NCBI GenBank assembly: GCA_029066845.1
Contig: JAIEFR010000004.1
Span: forward strand, 65,431-129,430
From: Clostridia bacterium
GTDB lineage: Bacteria > Bacillota > Clostridia > Christensenellales > Borkfalkiaceae
Direction: 5' to 3'
Length of the DNA: 64,000 nucleotides
Shown here: positions 43,528 to 50,998 of the stretch, piece by piece
Position numbering within the stretch: position 1 is the first letter of the stretch
Layout of the letters: every line of letters begins with the position of its first letter
Notes under the pieces: generated by a model
What the model was told of the DNA's origin: nothing
The model's input: only the letters and a program-made list of their open reading frames with translations
Database searches by the model: none
Made by a program: the position numbers and the translations under genes

Positions 43528-44859
43528 TCAAATATCATTTACCACGCCCGAGAAAAGCGTCGAGCCGTAGTAGTCCGTAATGATAAAGCCGAACGCCTTG
43601 TCTATTACGAAATCCGAATAAACGATTTCGTGCGGCTCACCTGCCGAAGCGGCGTCCATACCGATAATCGTCACCGCCGCGCCCTCGATGCCCGTCTTGT
43701 CAACCGTCAGATCGGTCACGTGCTGAATTTTTGCGCAGTAGCATTTCTTTTCGGAAAGATTTGAAAAATCGCAGCCGTCGGGGAAAAATCCGGGGTCTTT
43801 AAAGAATTTGTCAACGCCGAACTTTTTCTGCAAAACGGTAACCAGGCTGTCGTCATACTTGCATTTGTACTCGGGGAAAATACAGCGCGTTTCGTAGGAA
43901 ATATTGTTTTCCATATCGTAACCGCCGTAATCCCTGATTGCGTTGACCTCCGCAATAGTCTGCTCCGTAAACACGTCGTCAACGGTGTAGCCGTCCTTGG
44001 GCAGAATAAATTTTATCTGATAGCCGCCGTAAGCAGAGGTGTAGAAGGTGGAATAGTTTTCCGCTTCCCGAACTCGTCCGTAATTGTAATAGCCCTGCAA
44101 AAGCTTTTTATTCGTGACCTTGCCGTCCTTTGCGGTAAAGGCGTATTCGTCCTTCGTGAATGGCAGGTCGTTTCCGTTGGTTGCCCACACCGTCTTTAAA
44201 TATAGGGTATTGATAAGGGTAAAAAGCGTTTCGTCGTCCAGATTGAAGTCCTGGTCTATAAGCCCTCTGGTCTGCTCCTTGACGAAGCTGCGTATCGCGG
44301 CGTTTGCGCTTTGGTTGTCGTTTTTAAAGTCCGCAGAGTAGGAGTAGGCGTAGTAGACGTTCGAAAGCCTGTCTATGCACGGTTGGTTTACGGGCGTGCC
44401 TTCGTTCACCCAAATGGAATTGGTCAGATCGAGCACGCTCGTAATTTTGCCGTCGTTCTTTATTTCCGATTCGAGCGAGCGGTAGAGTACGGGGAAATTG
44501 GCTTGCAGCTCCTCGTAAGAAACGCCGAGTGCGGACAACAGTTCTGCGCGCGTATCGCCTTCCGCGCATTCCGCGGCAAGCGAAAGAGCCATAAACACCG
44601 AAACGGGAGAAACCGTAAAATTCTCTTCCGACTGATATTCTTCGTAAGCCGCAGCCGCAAACTTGGCGGCAAACTGCTCGGTTTTGTCCTTAAACTTTAC
44701 AAAGCCGTCGTTTTCGAGCTCTTCATATTTAAGCGGAGCTACATTCTGCGGTTTGCCAAGCTGTGTGCTTTTACCCGCGGCTTCCGGCGTGCCGCAAGCC
44801 GCAAACGAAAGTGCGCAAACAACCGAACAAGCGCAAAGAGCAAGCTTTTTGAATTTCAT
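43528..44859 (-). CDS. Serpin-family protease inhibitor lipoprotein
   Basis: A 443-residue protein with a lipoprotein signal (MKFKKLALCACSVVCALSFAAC, shown as KLALCACSVVCALSFAAC; Cys at about 22) and a full serpin fold: ENFTVSPVSVFMALSLAAE, TLFTLINTLYLKTVW, and the reactive-loop hinge TGIEGAAVTIIGM followed by DKAFGFIITDYYGSTLFSG. The hinge keeps small residues as required for an inhibitory serpin, though it is less Ala-rich than usual. It would trap extracellular serine or cysteine proteases. The frame continues 20 residues upstream, but the ATG at 44859 has an AAGGAG site and starts the signal. Confidence 0.93.
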   Translation of the reverse strand: MKFKKLALCACSVVCALSFAACGTPEAAGKSTQLGKPQNVAPLKYEELENDGFVKFKDKTEQFAAKFAAAAYEEYQSEENFTVSPVSVFMALSLAAECAEGDTRAELLSALGVSYEELQANFPVLYRSLESEIKNDGKITSVLDLTNSIWVNEGTPVNQPCIDRLSNVYYAYSYSADFKNDNQSANAAIRSFVKEQTRGLIDQDFNLDDETLFTLINTLYLKTVWATNGNDLPFTKDEYAFTAKDGKVTNKKLLQGYYNYGRVREAENYSTFYTSAYGGYQIKFILPKDGYTVDDVFTEQTIAEVNAIRDYGGYDMENNISYETRCIFPEYKCKYDDSLVTVLQKKFGVDKFFKDPGFFPDGCDFSNLSEKKCYCAKIQHVTDLTVDKTGIEGAAVTIIGMDAASAGEPHEIVYSDFVIDKAFGFIITDYYGSTLFSGVVNDI

Positions 44860-44890
44860 ATTCGTACTCCTTAATATATTTGTCAAAAAT

Positions 44891-44919
44891 ATCTTACCAT
44901 AGCCGTAAAGTTTAGTCAA
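44891..44919 (-). promoter_or_regulatory. Promoter of the serpin gene
   Basis: On the minus strand TTGACT (44914-44919), 17 bp, TAAGAT (44891-44896), 31 bases before the ATG. Confidence 0.8.
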
Positions 44920-44988
44920 GAGGCGGAGCGGCGGTCGTGAAATCGCGGCTTTGTCAATTTATTTTTCCGCCGACACAAACAGTAAAAA

Positions 44989-45034
44989 TTCGACCTTGTT
45001 TTACATTTTTCGTCGGGAGAAAGCGCGCTATAAT
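44989..45034 (+). promoter_or_regulatory. spoIIG promoter region with Spo0A-box-like sites
   Basis: TATAAT at 45029-45034 has TTTACA at 45000-45005, a 23-bp spacer close to the unusually long (22 bp) spacer of the Bacillus spoIIG promoter. TTCGACC (44989-44995) and TTCGTCG (45009-45015) resemble the inverted Spo0A box TTCGNCA, each with one mismatch, and are spaced by 20 bp. A TTTGTCA at about 44950 is a weaker candidate. Confidence 0.6.
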
Positions 45035-45043
45035 GCTTGCACG

Positions 45044-45829
45044 ATGCAAGTTTACGCGGAATACGCCATAATAGAAAATTTCTGTATGGACTTCACTCTG
45101 CTGGCTGCGGCAAAGGCGGCTTCCAAAAATCCCGCAAAGTACTGGCGCATTGCAGTTGCTTCCGTACTGGGCGCGTGCTTTGCGGTCGTCTATCCGCTGA
45201 TAGGCTTAGGCGGTGCGGTAGGCATAGTCATAAAGCTGGTTGCGGGGGCGGCAATGTGCGCGCTTGCGGGCAAGTACCAAACGGTTAAAGGCTATTTGAA
45301 ATTTACCGCGGTCTTTACGGCGGCAACCTTTCTAACGGGCGGTGCGCTCATCGCGGTCTTCTCGCTTGCGGGGATGGAGTATAAGGAGGGCGGCGGCTTC
45401 ATACTTTCGTCCGTGCCAATCGGCATACCGCTGTTCGCCGCGCTTATTCTGTTGCTTGCCGCTAAAAGGATAAAGCAGAAGTTCGTGGGCGCAAAGTGCG
45501 TTGCGGCTGCGTGCAAAATTTACGTGGGGGAAAAGCAGGCGTCCTGCCCTGCGTTTTACGACAGCGGCAACAAGGTCTACTGCCACGGCGCGCCCGTCAG
45601 CATAGTGCCCGCGCACGTCGCTAAAAAACTGACGGAGGCGGAGGGTATAAAAACCTACGTCGATATACATACTGTTGCAGGGAAAAGTAAAATTGCGGTA
45701 TTTACTGCCGAAAAAATCGAGATTGACGACGGAAAAAATAACGTTACGCGGCACAACGTGATGCTTGGAATTTCGCCGCAGCACATCAATAAAATAGTGC
45801 TTCATCCAGATTTATCGGAGGTAAATTAA
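45044..45829 (+). CDS. spoIIGA: Sporulation sigma-E processing protease SpoIIGA
   Basis: The 261-residue protein has five membrane helices in the N-terminal 150 residues (YAEYAIIENFCMDFTLLAAA...) and a C-terminal aspartic protease domain with CPAFYDSGNKVY, the catalytic Asp at about residue 173. It cleaves the pro-peptide of SigE at the forespore septum in the mother cell. The open frame runs up to 44951, but the first homologous residues start at ATG 45044. This ATG lies ten bases after the -10 and has no ribosome site, implying a nearly leaderless message. It is four bases ahead of sigE. Confidence 0.92.
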   Translation: MQVYAEYAIIENFCMDFTLLAAAKAASKNPAKYWRIAVASVLGACFAVVYPLIGLGGAVGIVIKLVAGAAMCALAGKYQTVKGYLKFTAVFTAATFLTGGALIAVFSLAGMEYKEGGGFILSSVPIGIPLFAALILLLAAKRIKQKFVGAKCVAAACKIYVGEKQASCPAFYDSGNKVYCHGAPVSIVPAHVAKKLTEAEGIKTYVDIHTVAGKSKIAVFTAEKIEIDDGKNNVTRHNVMLGISPQHINKIVLHPDLSEVN

Positions 45830-45832
45830 AAA

Positions 45833-46528
45833 ATGTTTGAAAAAATCAAAAGCCTGCTCCGCTCGATTTTCGGGCTGAACACACTGGACTACATATGCGG
45901 AACCGAGGCGCTGCCCCTGCCGCTGTCGTCGGAGGAGGAAAAGGAAAAACTCACGCTTTTAAAAGAGGGTGACGAGCGCGCAAAGGCAGAGCTTGTGGAG
46001 CACAATCTGCGCCTCGTCGTGTACATAGCCAAAAAGTTCGAGGGCACGGGCGCGGACGGCGACGACCTCGTGTCGGTGGGCACCATAGGACTTATCAAGG
46101 CTATCGACTCCTTCCGCGCGGACAAGAACATAAAGCTTGCAACCTACGCTTCGCGCTGTATCGAAAACGAAATTTTAATGTATTTAAGAAGACTGTCGCG
46201 CTCCAAACAGGAGGTGTCGTTCGACGAACCGCTCAACACCGACTGGGAGGGCAACGAGCTGCTCTTATCCGATGTTATGGGTACCGACGCCGACGCGGTG
46301 TATTCTGACGTCGAGGGCGGAGTGGAAAGGGAGCTGCTCAAAAAATCGCTCGCACGGCTGTCGCTTCGGGAACAGCGCATAATGCGTATGCGCTTCGGAC
46401 TGGACGGCGGCGACGAGATGACCCAGAAGGACGTTGCCGACAAACTCGGTATATCCCAAAGCTACATATCCCGTCTGGAAAAAAAGATAATAGCCAAGCT
46501 AAAAAAGGACATTTCCCGCCAGATATAA
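45833..46528 (+). CDS. sigE: Sporulation sigma factor SigE (mother cell)
   Basis: A 231-residue sigma-70 protein. The N-terminal 25-30 residues are an amphipathic pro-sequence ahead of [13 protein letters not shown], the site cleaved by SpoIIGA. Region 2 ([52 protein letters not shown]), region 3 and region 4 ([33 protein letters not shown]) are complete. It directs early mother-cell genes such as yabP and yabQ. A GGAGG site precedes the ATG. Confidence 0.96.
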   Translation: MFEKIKSLLRSIFGLNTLDYICGTEALPLPLSSEEEKEKLTLLKEGDERAKAELVEHNLRLVVYIAKKFEGTGADGDDLVSVGTIGLIKAIDSFRADKNIKLATYASRCIENEILMYLRRLSRSKQEVSFDEPLNTDWEGNELLLSDVMGTDADAVYSDVEGGVERELLKKSLARLSLREQRIMRMRFGLDGGDEMTQKDVADKLGISQSYISRLEKKIIAKLKKDISRQI

Positions 46529-46585
46529 GCCGCGTTTAACGCGCTTTTGCAAAAGGCTTTTCGTACATAATCAGGAGGTAACATT

Positions 46586-47356
46586 ATGTACGATAAAGTC
46601 GTTATATGCGGCGTGGAAACGTCGGGTCTGCCCAAGCTTTCCAACAAGGAACAGGAAGAGCTTATGCTCAGAATAAAGGCGGGCGACAACGAGGCAAGGG
46701 AGCAGTTCATAGTCGGCAATATGCGCCTGGTGCTCTCTCTCGTAAAGAGATTCTGGTCCAAAAAGGCTAATGCGGACGACGTCTTTCAGGTCGGCTGCGT
46801 GGGGCTTATCAAGGCGATAGACAACTTCGATATTTCCGTGGGCGTGCGTTTTTCGACCTACGCCGTGCCTATGATTTTAGGCGAAATCAAGAGGTATCTG
46901 CGCGACGCCAACTCACTGCGCGTTTCGCGCTCCATCCGCGATACGGCGTATAAGGTTTTAAAGGTGCGCGAAAAGCTGGAAGAGGAGTGTGACGACGTCA
47001 CCTACGACCAAATCGCAAAGGAAATGAACGTTGCCGTTTCGGAGGTTGCCTACGCGCTGGACGCCATTTCCGACCCCGTATCGCTGTACGACCCCGTATA
47101 CAACAAGCAGGGCGACACGCTTTTATTGATGGACCAGATTTTCGACGTCAAGAACAACGACGAGGTGTGGACGGAGAAAGCCGCGCTGTACGAGGCGATA
47201 ACCCGCCTGGGCGAACGTGAGCGTTCCATTCTGTTCCTGCGCTATTTCGAGGGCAAGACTCAGACCGAAATCTCTTCGGAGGTCGGCATATCCCAAGCCC
47301 AGGTTTCCCGCCTGGAAAAGAGCGCGTTAAAGCGCATAAAGGCGGACATCTGCTGA
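46586..47356 (+). CDS. sigG: Sporulation sigma factor SigG (forespore)
   Basis: The 256-residue protein starts with KVVICGVETSGLPKLSNKEQ, the SigG N-terminus that interacts with the anti-sigma factor, and continues with region 2 (NMRLVLSLVKRFW, DVFQVGCVGLIKAIDNFD), region 3 (RVSRSIRDTAYKVL) and region 4 (GKTQTEISSEVGISQAQVSRLEK). It controls late forespore genes. It lies directly after sigE as in Bacillus, with its own AGGAGG site. A terminator follows. Confidence 0.96.
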   Translation: MYDKVVICGVETSGLPKLSNKEQEELMLRIKAGDNEAREQFIVGNMRLVLSLVKRFWSKKANADDVFQVGCVGLIKAIDNFDISVGVRFSTYAVPMILGEIKRYLRDANSLRVSRSIRDTAYKVLKVREKLEEECDDVTYDQIAKEMNVAVSEVAYALDAISDPVSLYDPVYNKQGDTLLLMDQIFDVKNNDEVWTEKAALYEAITRLGERERSILFLRYFEGKTQTEISSEVGISQAQVSRLEKSALKRIKADIC

Positions 47357-47372
47357 AAAATCTAATGTATTA

Positions 47373-47410
47373 AAAGCCGGTAAGGTCAATCCTGCCGGCT
47401 TTATTTTTTT
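47373..47410 (+). terminator. Intrinsic terminator of spoIIGA-sigE-sigG
   Basis: aaagccgg (47373-47380) with ccggcttt (47395-47402), an internal aagg/cctt extension, then a T run. Confidence 0.85.
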
Positions 47411-47419
47411 GTTTTTTGG

Positions 47420-47484
47420 TTGACTTTTTTATTTTGACTGTGTTATACTAGAAAGGTAAGGAATTCGCAGAAAGTAAGGAATTC
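47420..47484 (+). promoter_or_regulatory. Promoter and probable operator of the Fic toxin-antitoxin operon
   Basis: TTGACT (47420-47425), 18 bp, TATACT (47444-47449). Just after the predicted +1, taaggaattc occurs twice as direct repeats (47457-47466 and 47475-47484), a likely site for the AbrB domain of the antitoxin to repress its own operon. Confidence 0.65.
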
Positions 47485-47495
47485 AGGAGGTAGTT

Positions 47496-47813
47496 GTGGA
47501 AATTGCAAAGCTGACGACAAAGGGACAGTTGACGCTGCCCATCACCATAAGGCGGCAAATGGGGCTGGACGCCGGCGACAAGATTGCGTTTATGGAAAAG
47601 GACGGGGAAATTATGCTGATAAATATCGACAGGATTTCGGTAGGCTCGCCTAAAAACTATAACGCGAATATACAGAACGTCATAGCGTCTATGAAAATAG
47701 AGGGGCTTGTAGTGGAGGACGAATCGGTCAGATATATGCACGACAGGCTGGAAGGAAAAATAACCGTAGAGGACAGGGTTGCGCAGATAAAGCGCAAATA
47801 TTCAAAAGCATAA
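47496..47813 (+). CDS. AbrB-VbhA fusion antitoxin for the Fic toxin
   Basis: A 105-residue two-domain protein. Residues 1-50 form a SpoVT/AbrB swapped-hairpin DNA-binding domain (AKLTTKGQLTLPITIRRQMG). Residues 60-105 resemble VbhA-type Fic antitoxins: VIASMKIEGLVVEDESVRYM, then LEGKITVEDRVAQI, with SMKIEG fitting the inhibitory (S/T)xxxE(G/N) motif whose Glu blocks ATP placement in Fic. It should both repress the operon and inhibit the toxin. GTG start with AGGAGG at 47485-47490; one base separates it from fic. Confidence 0.8.
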   Translation: MEIAKLTTKGQLTLPITIRRQMGLDAGDKIAFMEKDGEIMLINIDRISVGSPKNYNANIQNVIASMKIEGLVVEDESVRYMHDRLEGKITVEDRVAQIKRKYSKA

Positions 47814-47814
47814 A

Positions 47815-48420
47815 ATGGCAAATTTTTTTGATAAATACGAACTGTATACCGAGGGGGACAGCATATATTGCTATCCCGGGACGTACGTTTTGAAAAACAA
47901 GCTGGACCTGCGCGAATACCCGCAACTCAAAAAAGCCGAAACGGAGCTGGTGTCCGCACGGCTTTTCGAGCAGGAAATAAAACCTTTAAAGGGTATTTTC
48001 GATAAGAAGCATCTATACGATATTCACAAATATCTCTTTCAGGATATTTACGACTTTGCGGGTAAGACCAGAAAGGAAGACATCTCCAAGGGCAACACCA
48101 AATTCTGCGTACATATCTACGTGGAGGAGCAGCTTTCCGAGCTGTTTGCAAAGGTCAAGAATATCAAAGCGGCAGAGAATTCGGACCGCCAGTCAAAGAT
48201 AGCTTTTCTTGCCTATCTTATGGCTGAGCTGAATATAATCCACCCTTTCAGGGAGGGCAACGGCAGAGCTATCCGCGAATTTATCCGTCAGTACGCTTTA
48301 AAGCTTGGGCTTGCTATAAACTGGGGCGCAATAGAGCGCGAAAAATTGCTGGAAGCAATGGTTGCCAGCGTGCTGGACATTACCGATTTAAAATCTTGCC
48401 TGAACGAAATGATACCTTAA
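47815..48420 (+). CDS. Fic-domain AMP-transferase toxin
   Basis: A 201-residue Fic protein with the catalytic motif HPFREGNGR (residues 143-151), exactly the HxFx(D/E)GNGRxxR pattern, so the His and phosphate-binding residues are intact. The start YPGTYVLKNKLDL is typical of VbhT/BepA-like Fic domains. It should transfer AMP to a target protein such as a topoisomerase subunit in known homologues. No internal inhibitory helix is seen, matching class I Fic proteins that rely on a separate antitoxin, here the upstream gene. There is no secretion or conjugation signal. Confidence 0.9.
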   Translation: MANFFDKYELYTEGDSIYCYPGTYVLKNKLDLREYPQLKKAETELVSARLFEQEIKPLKGIFDKKHLYDIHKYLFQDIYDFAGKTRKEDISKGNTKFCVHIYVEEQLSELFAKVKNIKAAENSDRQSKIAFLAYLMAELNIIHPFREGNGRAIREFIRQYALKLGLAINWGAIEREKLLEAMVASVLDITDLKSCLNEMIP

Positions 48421-48499
48421 ATATGACAGAATTGGCATATTGACGATAAAATCTTGTAATAATTACGTTAAAATAGCAGTTTTAATATAATTTAAAGGT

Positions 48500-48527
48500 T
48501 TGAAAACGGGGCGAAAAATGGTATAAT
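48500..48527 (+). promoter_or_regulatory. Promoter of the CvpA-family gene
   Basis: TTGAAA (48500-48505), 16 bp, TATAAT (48522-48527) with TGg extension; a GGAGG site follows before the ATG. Confidence 0.8.
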
Positions 48528-48548
48528 TAATACGGTTCGGAGGACTAA

Positions 48549-49112
48549 ATGCAAATTATCGATTGGATAGCCATAGGCATCGTGGTGCTATCGCTTGTGA
48601 TAGGTATGATGCTCGGCTTCGGCAAACTGCTTAAAATATTTACGGGCGGCATTGTCGGCATAATTATCTCGGTAGTTGTAACCTACTTCTTTATAGGCGT
48701 GGTTGCAAGCTGGGGTTTCGTGCAGGACATAATGGGCAAGCTGCACGCGGCAATGGTGAACGCCAACAACGGCTTCGTCAATTTCCTCATTAAAATAGGC
48801 ATAGAAAAAGTAATCCTGGCAATCGCGCTGTTTATCGTCATTCAGCTGCTCAGGATACTGATAGTAAGAATTATAAAGGGCATTGCGGAAATAGAAAACC
48901 CCGTAATCAGGGCTTTCAACCGTATCGGCGGTATGATATTTATGCTGGCCGTTATGTGTATGATAGTACTGCTCGTTTTCCACATCATCGATCTCATCGG
49001 CGGCAGTACGGAGGAAAGCTTCAAAAATTATCTGAGCGGCAGCGTGTTCAAAATCGACTGGGTGTTCGAACACAACCCCCTCAAATACATATTCGCAAAG
49101 ATAGGCGGATAA
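48549..49112 (+). CDS. CvpA-family membrane protein
   Basis: A 187-residue protein with four predicted helices (IIDWIAIGIVVLSLVIGMML, GIVGIIISVVVTYFFIGVVA, VILAIALFIVIQLLRILIV and IFMLAVMCMIVLLVFHII, the last truncated here). The GMMLGFGKLLKIF segment matches CvpA proteins. E. coli CvpA aids colicin V production and envelope stability; in Firmicutes the role is unknown. It is a single gene between the Fic operon and the YlmC-like gene. Confidence 0.8.
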   Translation: MQIIDWIAIGIVVLSLVIGMMLGFGKLLKIFTGGIVGIIISVVVTYFFIGVVASWGFVQDIMGKLHAAMVNANNGFVNFLIKIGIEKVILAIALFIVIQLLRILIVRIIKGIAEIENPVIRAFNRIGGMIFMLAVMCMIVLLVFHIIDLIGGSTEESFKNYLSGSVFKIDWVFEHNPLKYIFAKIGG

Positions 49113-49131
49113 AAATTCAACAAAATTCGAG

Positions 49132-49162
49132 TGCGGCAGACAACATTCAATCGTCTGCCGCA
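49132..49162 (+). terminator. Hairpin between cvpA and the YlmC-like gene
   Basis: A perfect 10-bp stem tgcggcagac (49132-49141) with gtctgccgca (49153-49162), followed by tatatatttg, so only a weak T tract. Confidence 0.65.
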
Positions 49163-49173
49163 TATATATTTGT

Positions 49174-49554
49174 ATGGAATTTTTATTCAGTCAGTTAAAA
49201 AAGATGGACGTCGTTTCTATCGCGGACGGCAAAAATCTAGGCAGGGTGTGCGACCTCGCTTTCTATTTTCCCGAAAACCAGATAAAAGGACTTTTCGTCA
49301 CGGGCAGCAAGGGCTTTAAATTTTCCAAGTCGGACGTCTTTATTCCTATTCGGGACGTCGTAAGAATAGGGGAGGACGTAGTGCTCGTCAAGCCTGCGCA
49401 GGAAAAACCGCCGAAGGGCAACCCGCACGACAAGTGTCCGCCGCCCAATAACTGCCCGCCGCCTTGTCCGCCGCAGTCGCACTGCCCTCCGCCAAACAAT
49501 TGCCGCCCGCCTTATCCGTCTAACAACAGGCGCAACTTCGAAGATTACGAGTAA
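49174..49554 (+). CDS. YlmC/YmxH-family sporulation protein with Cys/Pro-rich tail
   Basis: The 126-residue protein starts with a PRC-barrel domain (LKKMDVVSIADGKNLGRVCD, then GSKGFKFSKSDVFIPI and VVRIGEDVVLV), as in YlmC/YmxH proteins near sigG in sporulating Firmicutes. Its last 40 residues are Pro- and Cys-rich with five cysteines in CPPP-like repeats and end in RNFEDYE. That tail is absent from the family core and resembles cysteine-rich coat proteins that cross-link. No ribosome site is evident; a TATATA/TATATT box lies directly before the ATG. Confidence 0.8.
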   Translation: MEFLFSQLKKMDVVSIADGKNLGRVCDLAFYFPENQIKGLFVTGSKGFKFSKSDVFIPIRDVVRIGEDVVLVKPAQEKPPKGNPHDKCPPPNNCPPPCPPQSHCPPPNNCRPPYPSNNRRNFEDYE

Positions 49555-49556
49555 AC

Positions 49557-50075
49557 TTAATAAATTGTTTTTCCCTCGCAGTCGGTGGCAACCACTGCGG
49601 GGAAATTTTCAACTTCAAGCTTTCTCACGGCTTCGGACAACAGCTCGGGGAAGGCGATAAGCTCGCTCTTTTTAATTGCCTTGCCATAGGTTGCGCCCGC
49701 GCCGCCTATCGCGGCAAAGTAAACGCCCGTGTTGCGCACCAGTGCTTTGGTCACGTCCGCGCTCATTTCGCCCTTGCCTATCATTCCGCCCAGACCGTTG
49801 TCAAGCAGAAGGGGAGCGTAGGCATCCATTCTCGCCGAGGTGGTGGGACCGCAGCTGCCGCTTGCATAGCCGGGCTTTGCGGGGCAGGGACCTGCGTAGT
49901 AAATAAACGCGCCGTTCATATCGAAGGGCAGCTTTTCGCCCCTTTCAATCATCTCTTTAAGCCGCTTGTGCGCACAGTCGCGCGCGGTGTAAATAGTTCC
50001 CGAAATAAGCACGCTGTCACCGGCGTGCAGTTTTTTTATCGTATCTTTATCAACGGGTAAATTAAGTTTAATCAT
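49557..50075 (-). CDS. fumB: Fumarate hydratase class I, beta subunit
   Basis: A 172-residue C-terminal domain of the Fe-S dependent hydro-lyase family: SGTIYTARDCAHKRL, YYAGPCPAKPGYASGSCGPTTSARMD (shown as GPCPAKPGYASGSCGPTTSA) and GMIGKGEM are conserved. With the alpha subunit it interconverts fumarate and malate (or tartrate dehydration in relatives). It begins one base after the alpha subunit stop. The annotation as fumarase is by family majority; the tartrate dehydratase option remains. Confidence 0.88.
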   Translation of the reverse strand: MIKLNLPVDKDTIKKLHAGDSVLISGTIYTARDCAHKRLKEMIERGEKLPFDMNGAFIYYAGPCPAKPGYASGSCGPTTSARMDAYAPLLLDNGLGGMIGKGEMSADVTKALVRNTGVYFAAIGGAGATYGKAIKKSELIAFPELLSEAVRKLEVENFPAVVATDCEGKTIY

Positions 50076-50076
50076 T

Positions 50077-50916
50077 TCAGATAGTTTCCTTTTGGCAACG
50101 CACGCAGTGGCACTGTATATTTACGGCTACGGGCAATCCCGCAATGTGGGTGTACGCCCATTCGCAGCTCACACCTATTGCGGTAGTCTTTCCGTGAAAG
50201 CCCTGGCAGCCTATATCCAGAGCGTTAATTCTTTCAAGCGCGATTTTTTCAATTTCGGCAATGTCCGCCCTGTCGTTGTGCGTGCCGACCTCGCGCGTAA
50301 GCGCACGCTTTGCAAGATAGGCGCAGGTATCGAAGCTGCCGCCAATTCCCACGCCGACGTAGACGGGAGGGCAGGGGCGTGAGCCAGCGTTTTTAACCGT
50401 ATTCACGATTGCGTCTATAATTCCCTCAACGCCCTGCGCGGGTTTAAGCATATACATCGCGCTCATATTCTCGCTGCCGAAGCCCTTGGGCAGAAAGGTT
50501 ATTTTCACCTGTTCGCCTGCGCATACGTGCGTATGAATTGCCGCGGGGGTGTTGTCGCCGGTGTTCTCTCTGGTTATGGGGTCGCAAATTGACTTGCGGA
50601 AATAGCCGTCCGCATACGCCGCGCGCACCGCGCCGTTCACGGCTTCTTCCAGCGGCGCGCCCGTAAGGAAAACGTCCTGACCTATTTCCAGAATAACAAC
50701 CGCCATACCCGTGTCCTGGCAGACGGGCAAGCCGTCGTTCTCGGCTGTCTTGCAGTTATCTATAAGCGTTTCCAGCGCAAATTTTGCCGCGCCTTCTTTC
50801 TCGCCGTCCGCCGCGCTTTCAAGCGCGCGCTTGCACTCGGGCGTAAGGCTTACGCAGGCGGCAAGCGCCATTTTGTAAATTTTGTCCGCAATTTCTTTGG
50901 TGTCTATTTTTCTCAT
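50077..50916 (-). CDS. fumA: Fumarate hydratase class I, alpha subunit
   Basis: A 279-residue protein with the catalytic and [4Fe-4S]-binding domain: GLPVCQDTGMAVVILEIGQD, then HTHVCAGEQVKITFLPKGFGSENMS and PCPPVYVGVGIGG hold the cluster cysteines. The class I oxygen-sensitive enzyme suits an anaerobe. The promoter TTTACT-17-TAAAAT (50923-50951, minus strand) ends six bases before the ATG, so the message is predicted leaderless; no ribosome site is present. Confidence 0.92.
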   Translation of the reverse strand: MRKIDTKEIADKIYKMALAACVSLTPECKRALESAADGEKEGAAKFALETLIDNCKTAENDGLPVCQDTGMAVVILEIGQDVFLTGAPLEEAVNGAVRAAYADGYFRKSICDPITRENTGDNTPAAIHTHVCAGEQVKITFLPKGFGSENMSAMYMLKPAQGVEGIIDAIVNTVKNAGSRPCPPVYVGVGIGGSFDTCAYLAKRALTREVGTHNDRADIAEIEKIALERINALDIGCQGFHGKTTAIGVSCEWAYTHIAGLPVAVNIQCHCVRCQKETI

Positions 50917-50922
50917 ACCGCA

Positions 50923-50951
50923 ATTTTAATATATTTTCACCCAAAAGTAAA
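50923..50951 (-). promoter_or_regulatory. Promoter of the fumarate hydratase operon
   Basis: On the minus strand TTTACT (50946-50951), 17 bp, TAAAAT (50923-50928). It overlaps nothing else and lies back to back with the CPBP gene promoter. Confidence 0.7.
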
Positions 50952-50961
50952 ACGATTTTCG

Positions 50962-50991
50962 TTTACTTTGTCGGCGGTAATAATGTATAAT
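50962..50991 (+). promoter_or_regulatory. Promoter of the CPBP protease gene
   Basis: TTTACT (50962-50967), 18 bp, TATAAT (50986-50991). The ATG is seven bases downstream at 50999, at about the predicted +1. Confidence 0.7.
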
Positions 50992-50998
50992 CTTTTAT

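Noticed and set aside
44951..45043. Upstream TTG start for spoIIGA
   Set aside because: It would place coding sequence across the promoter and Spo0A-like sites; homologous residues begin at ATG 45044.
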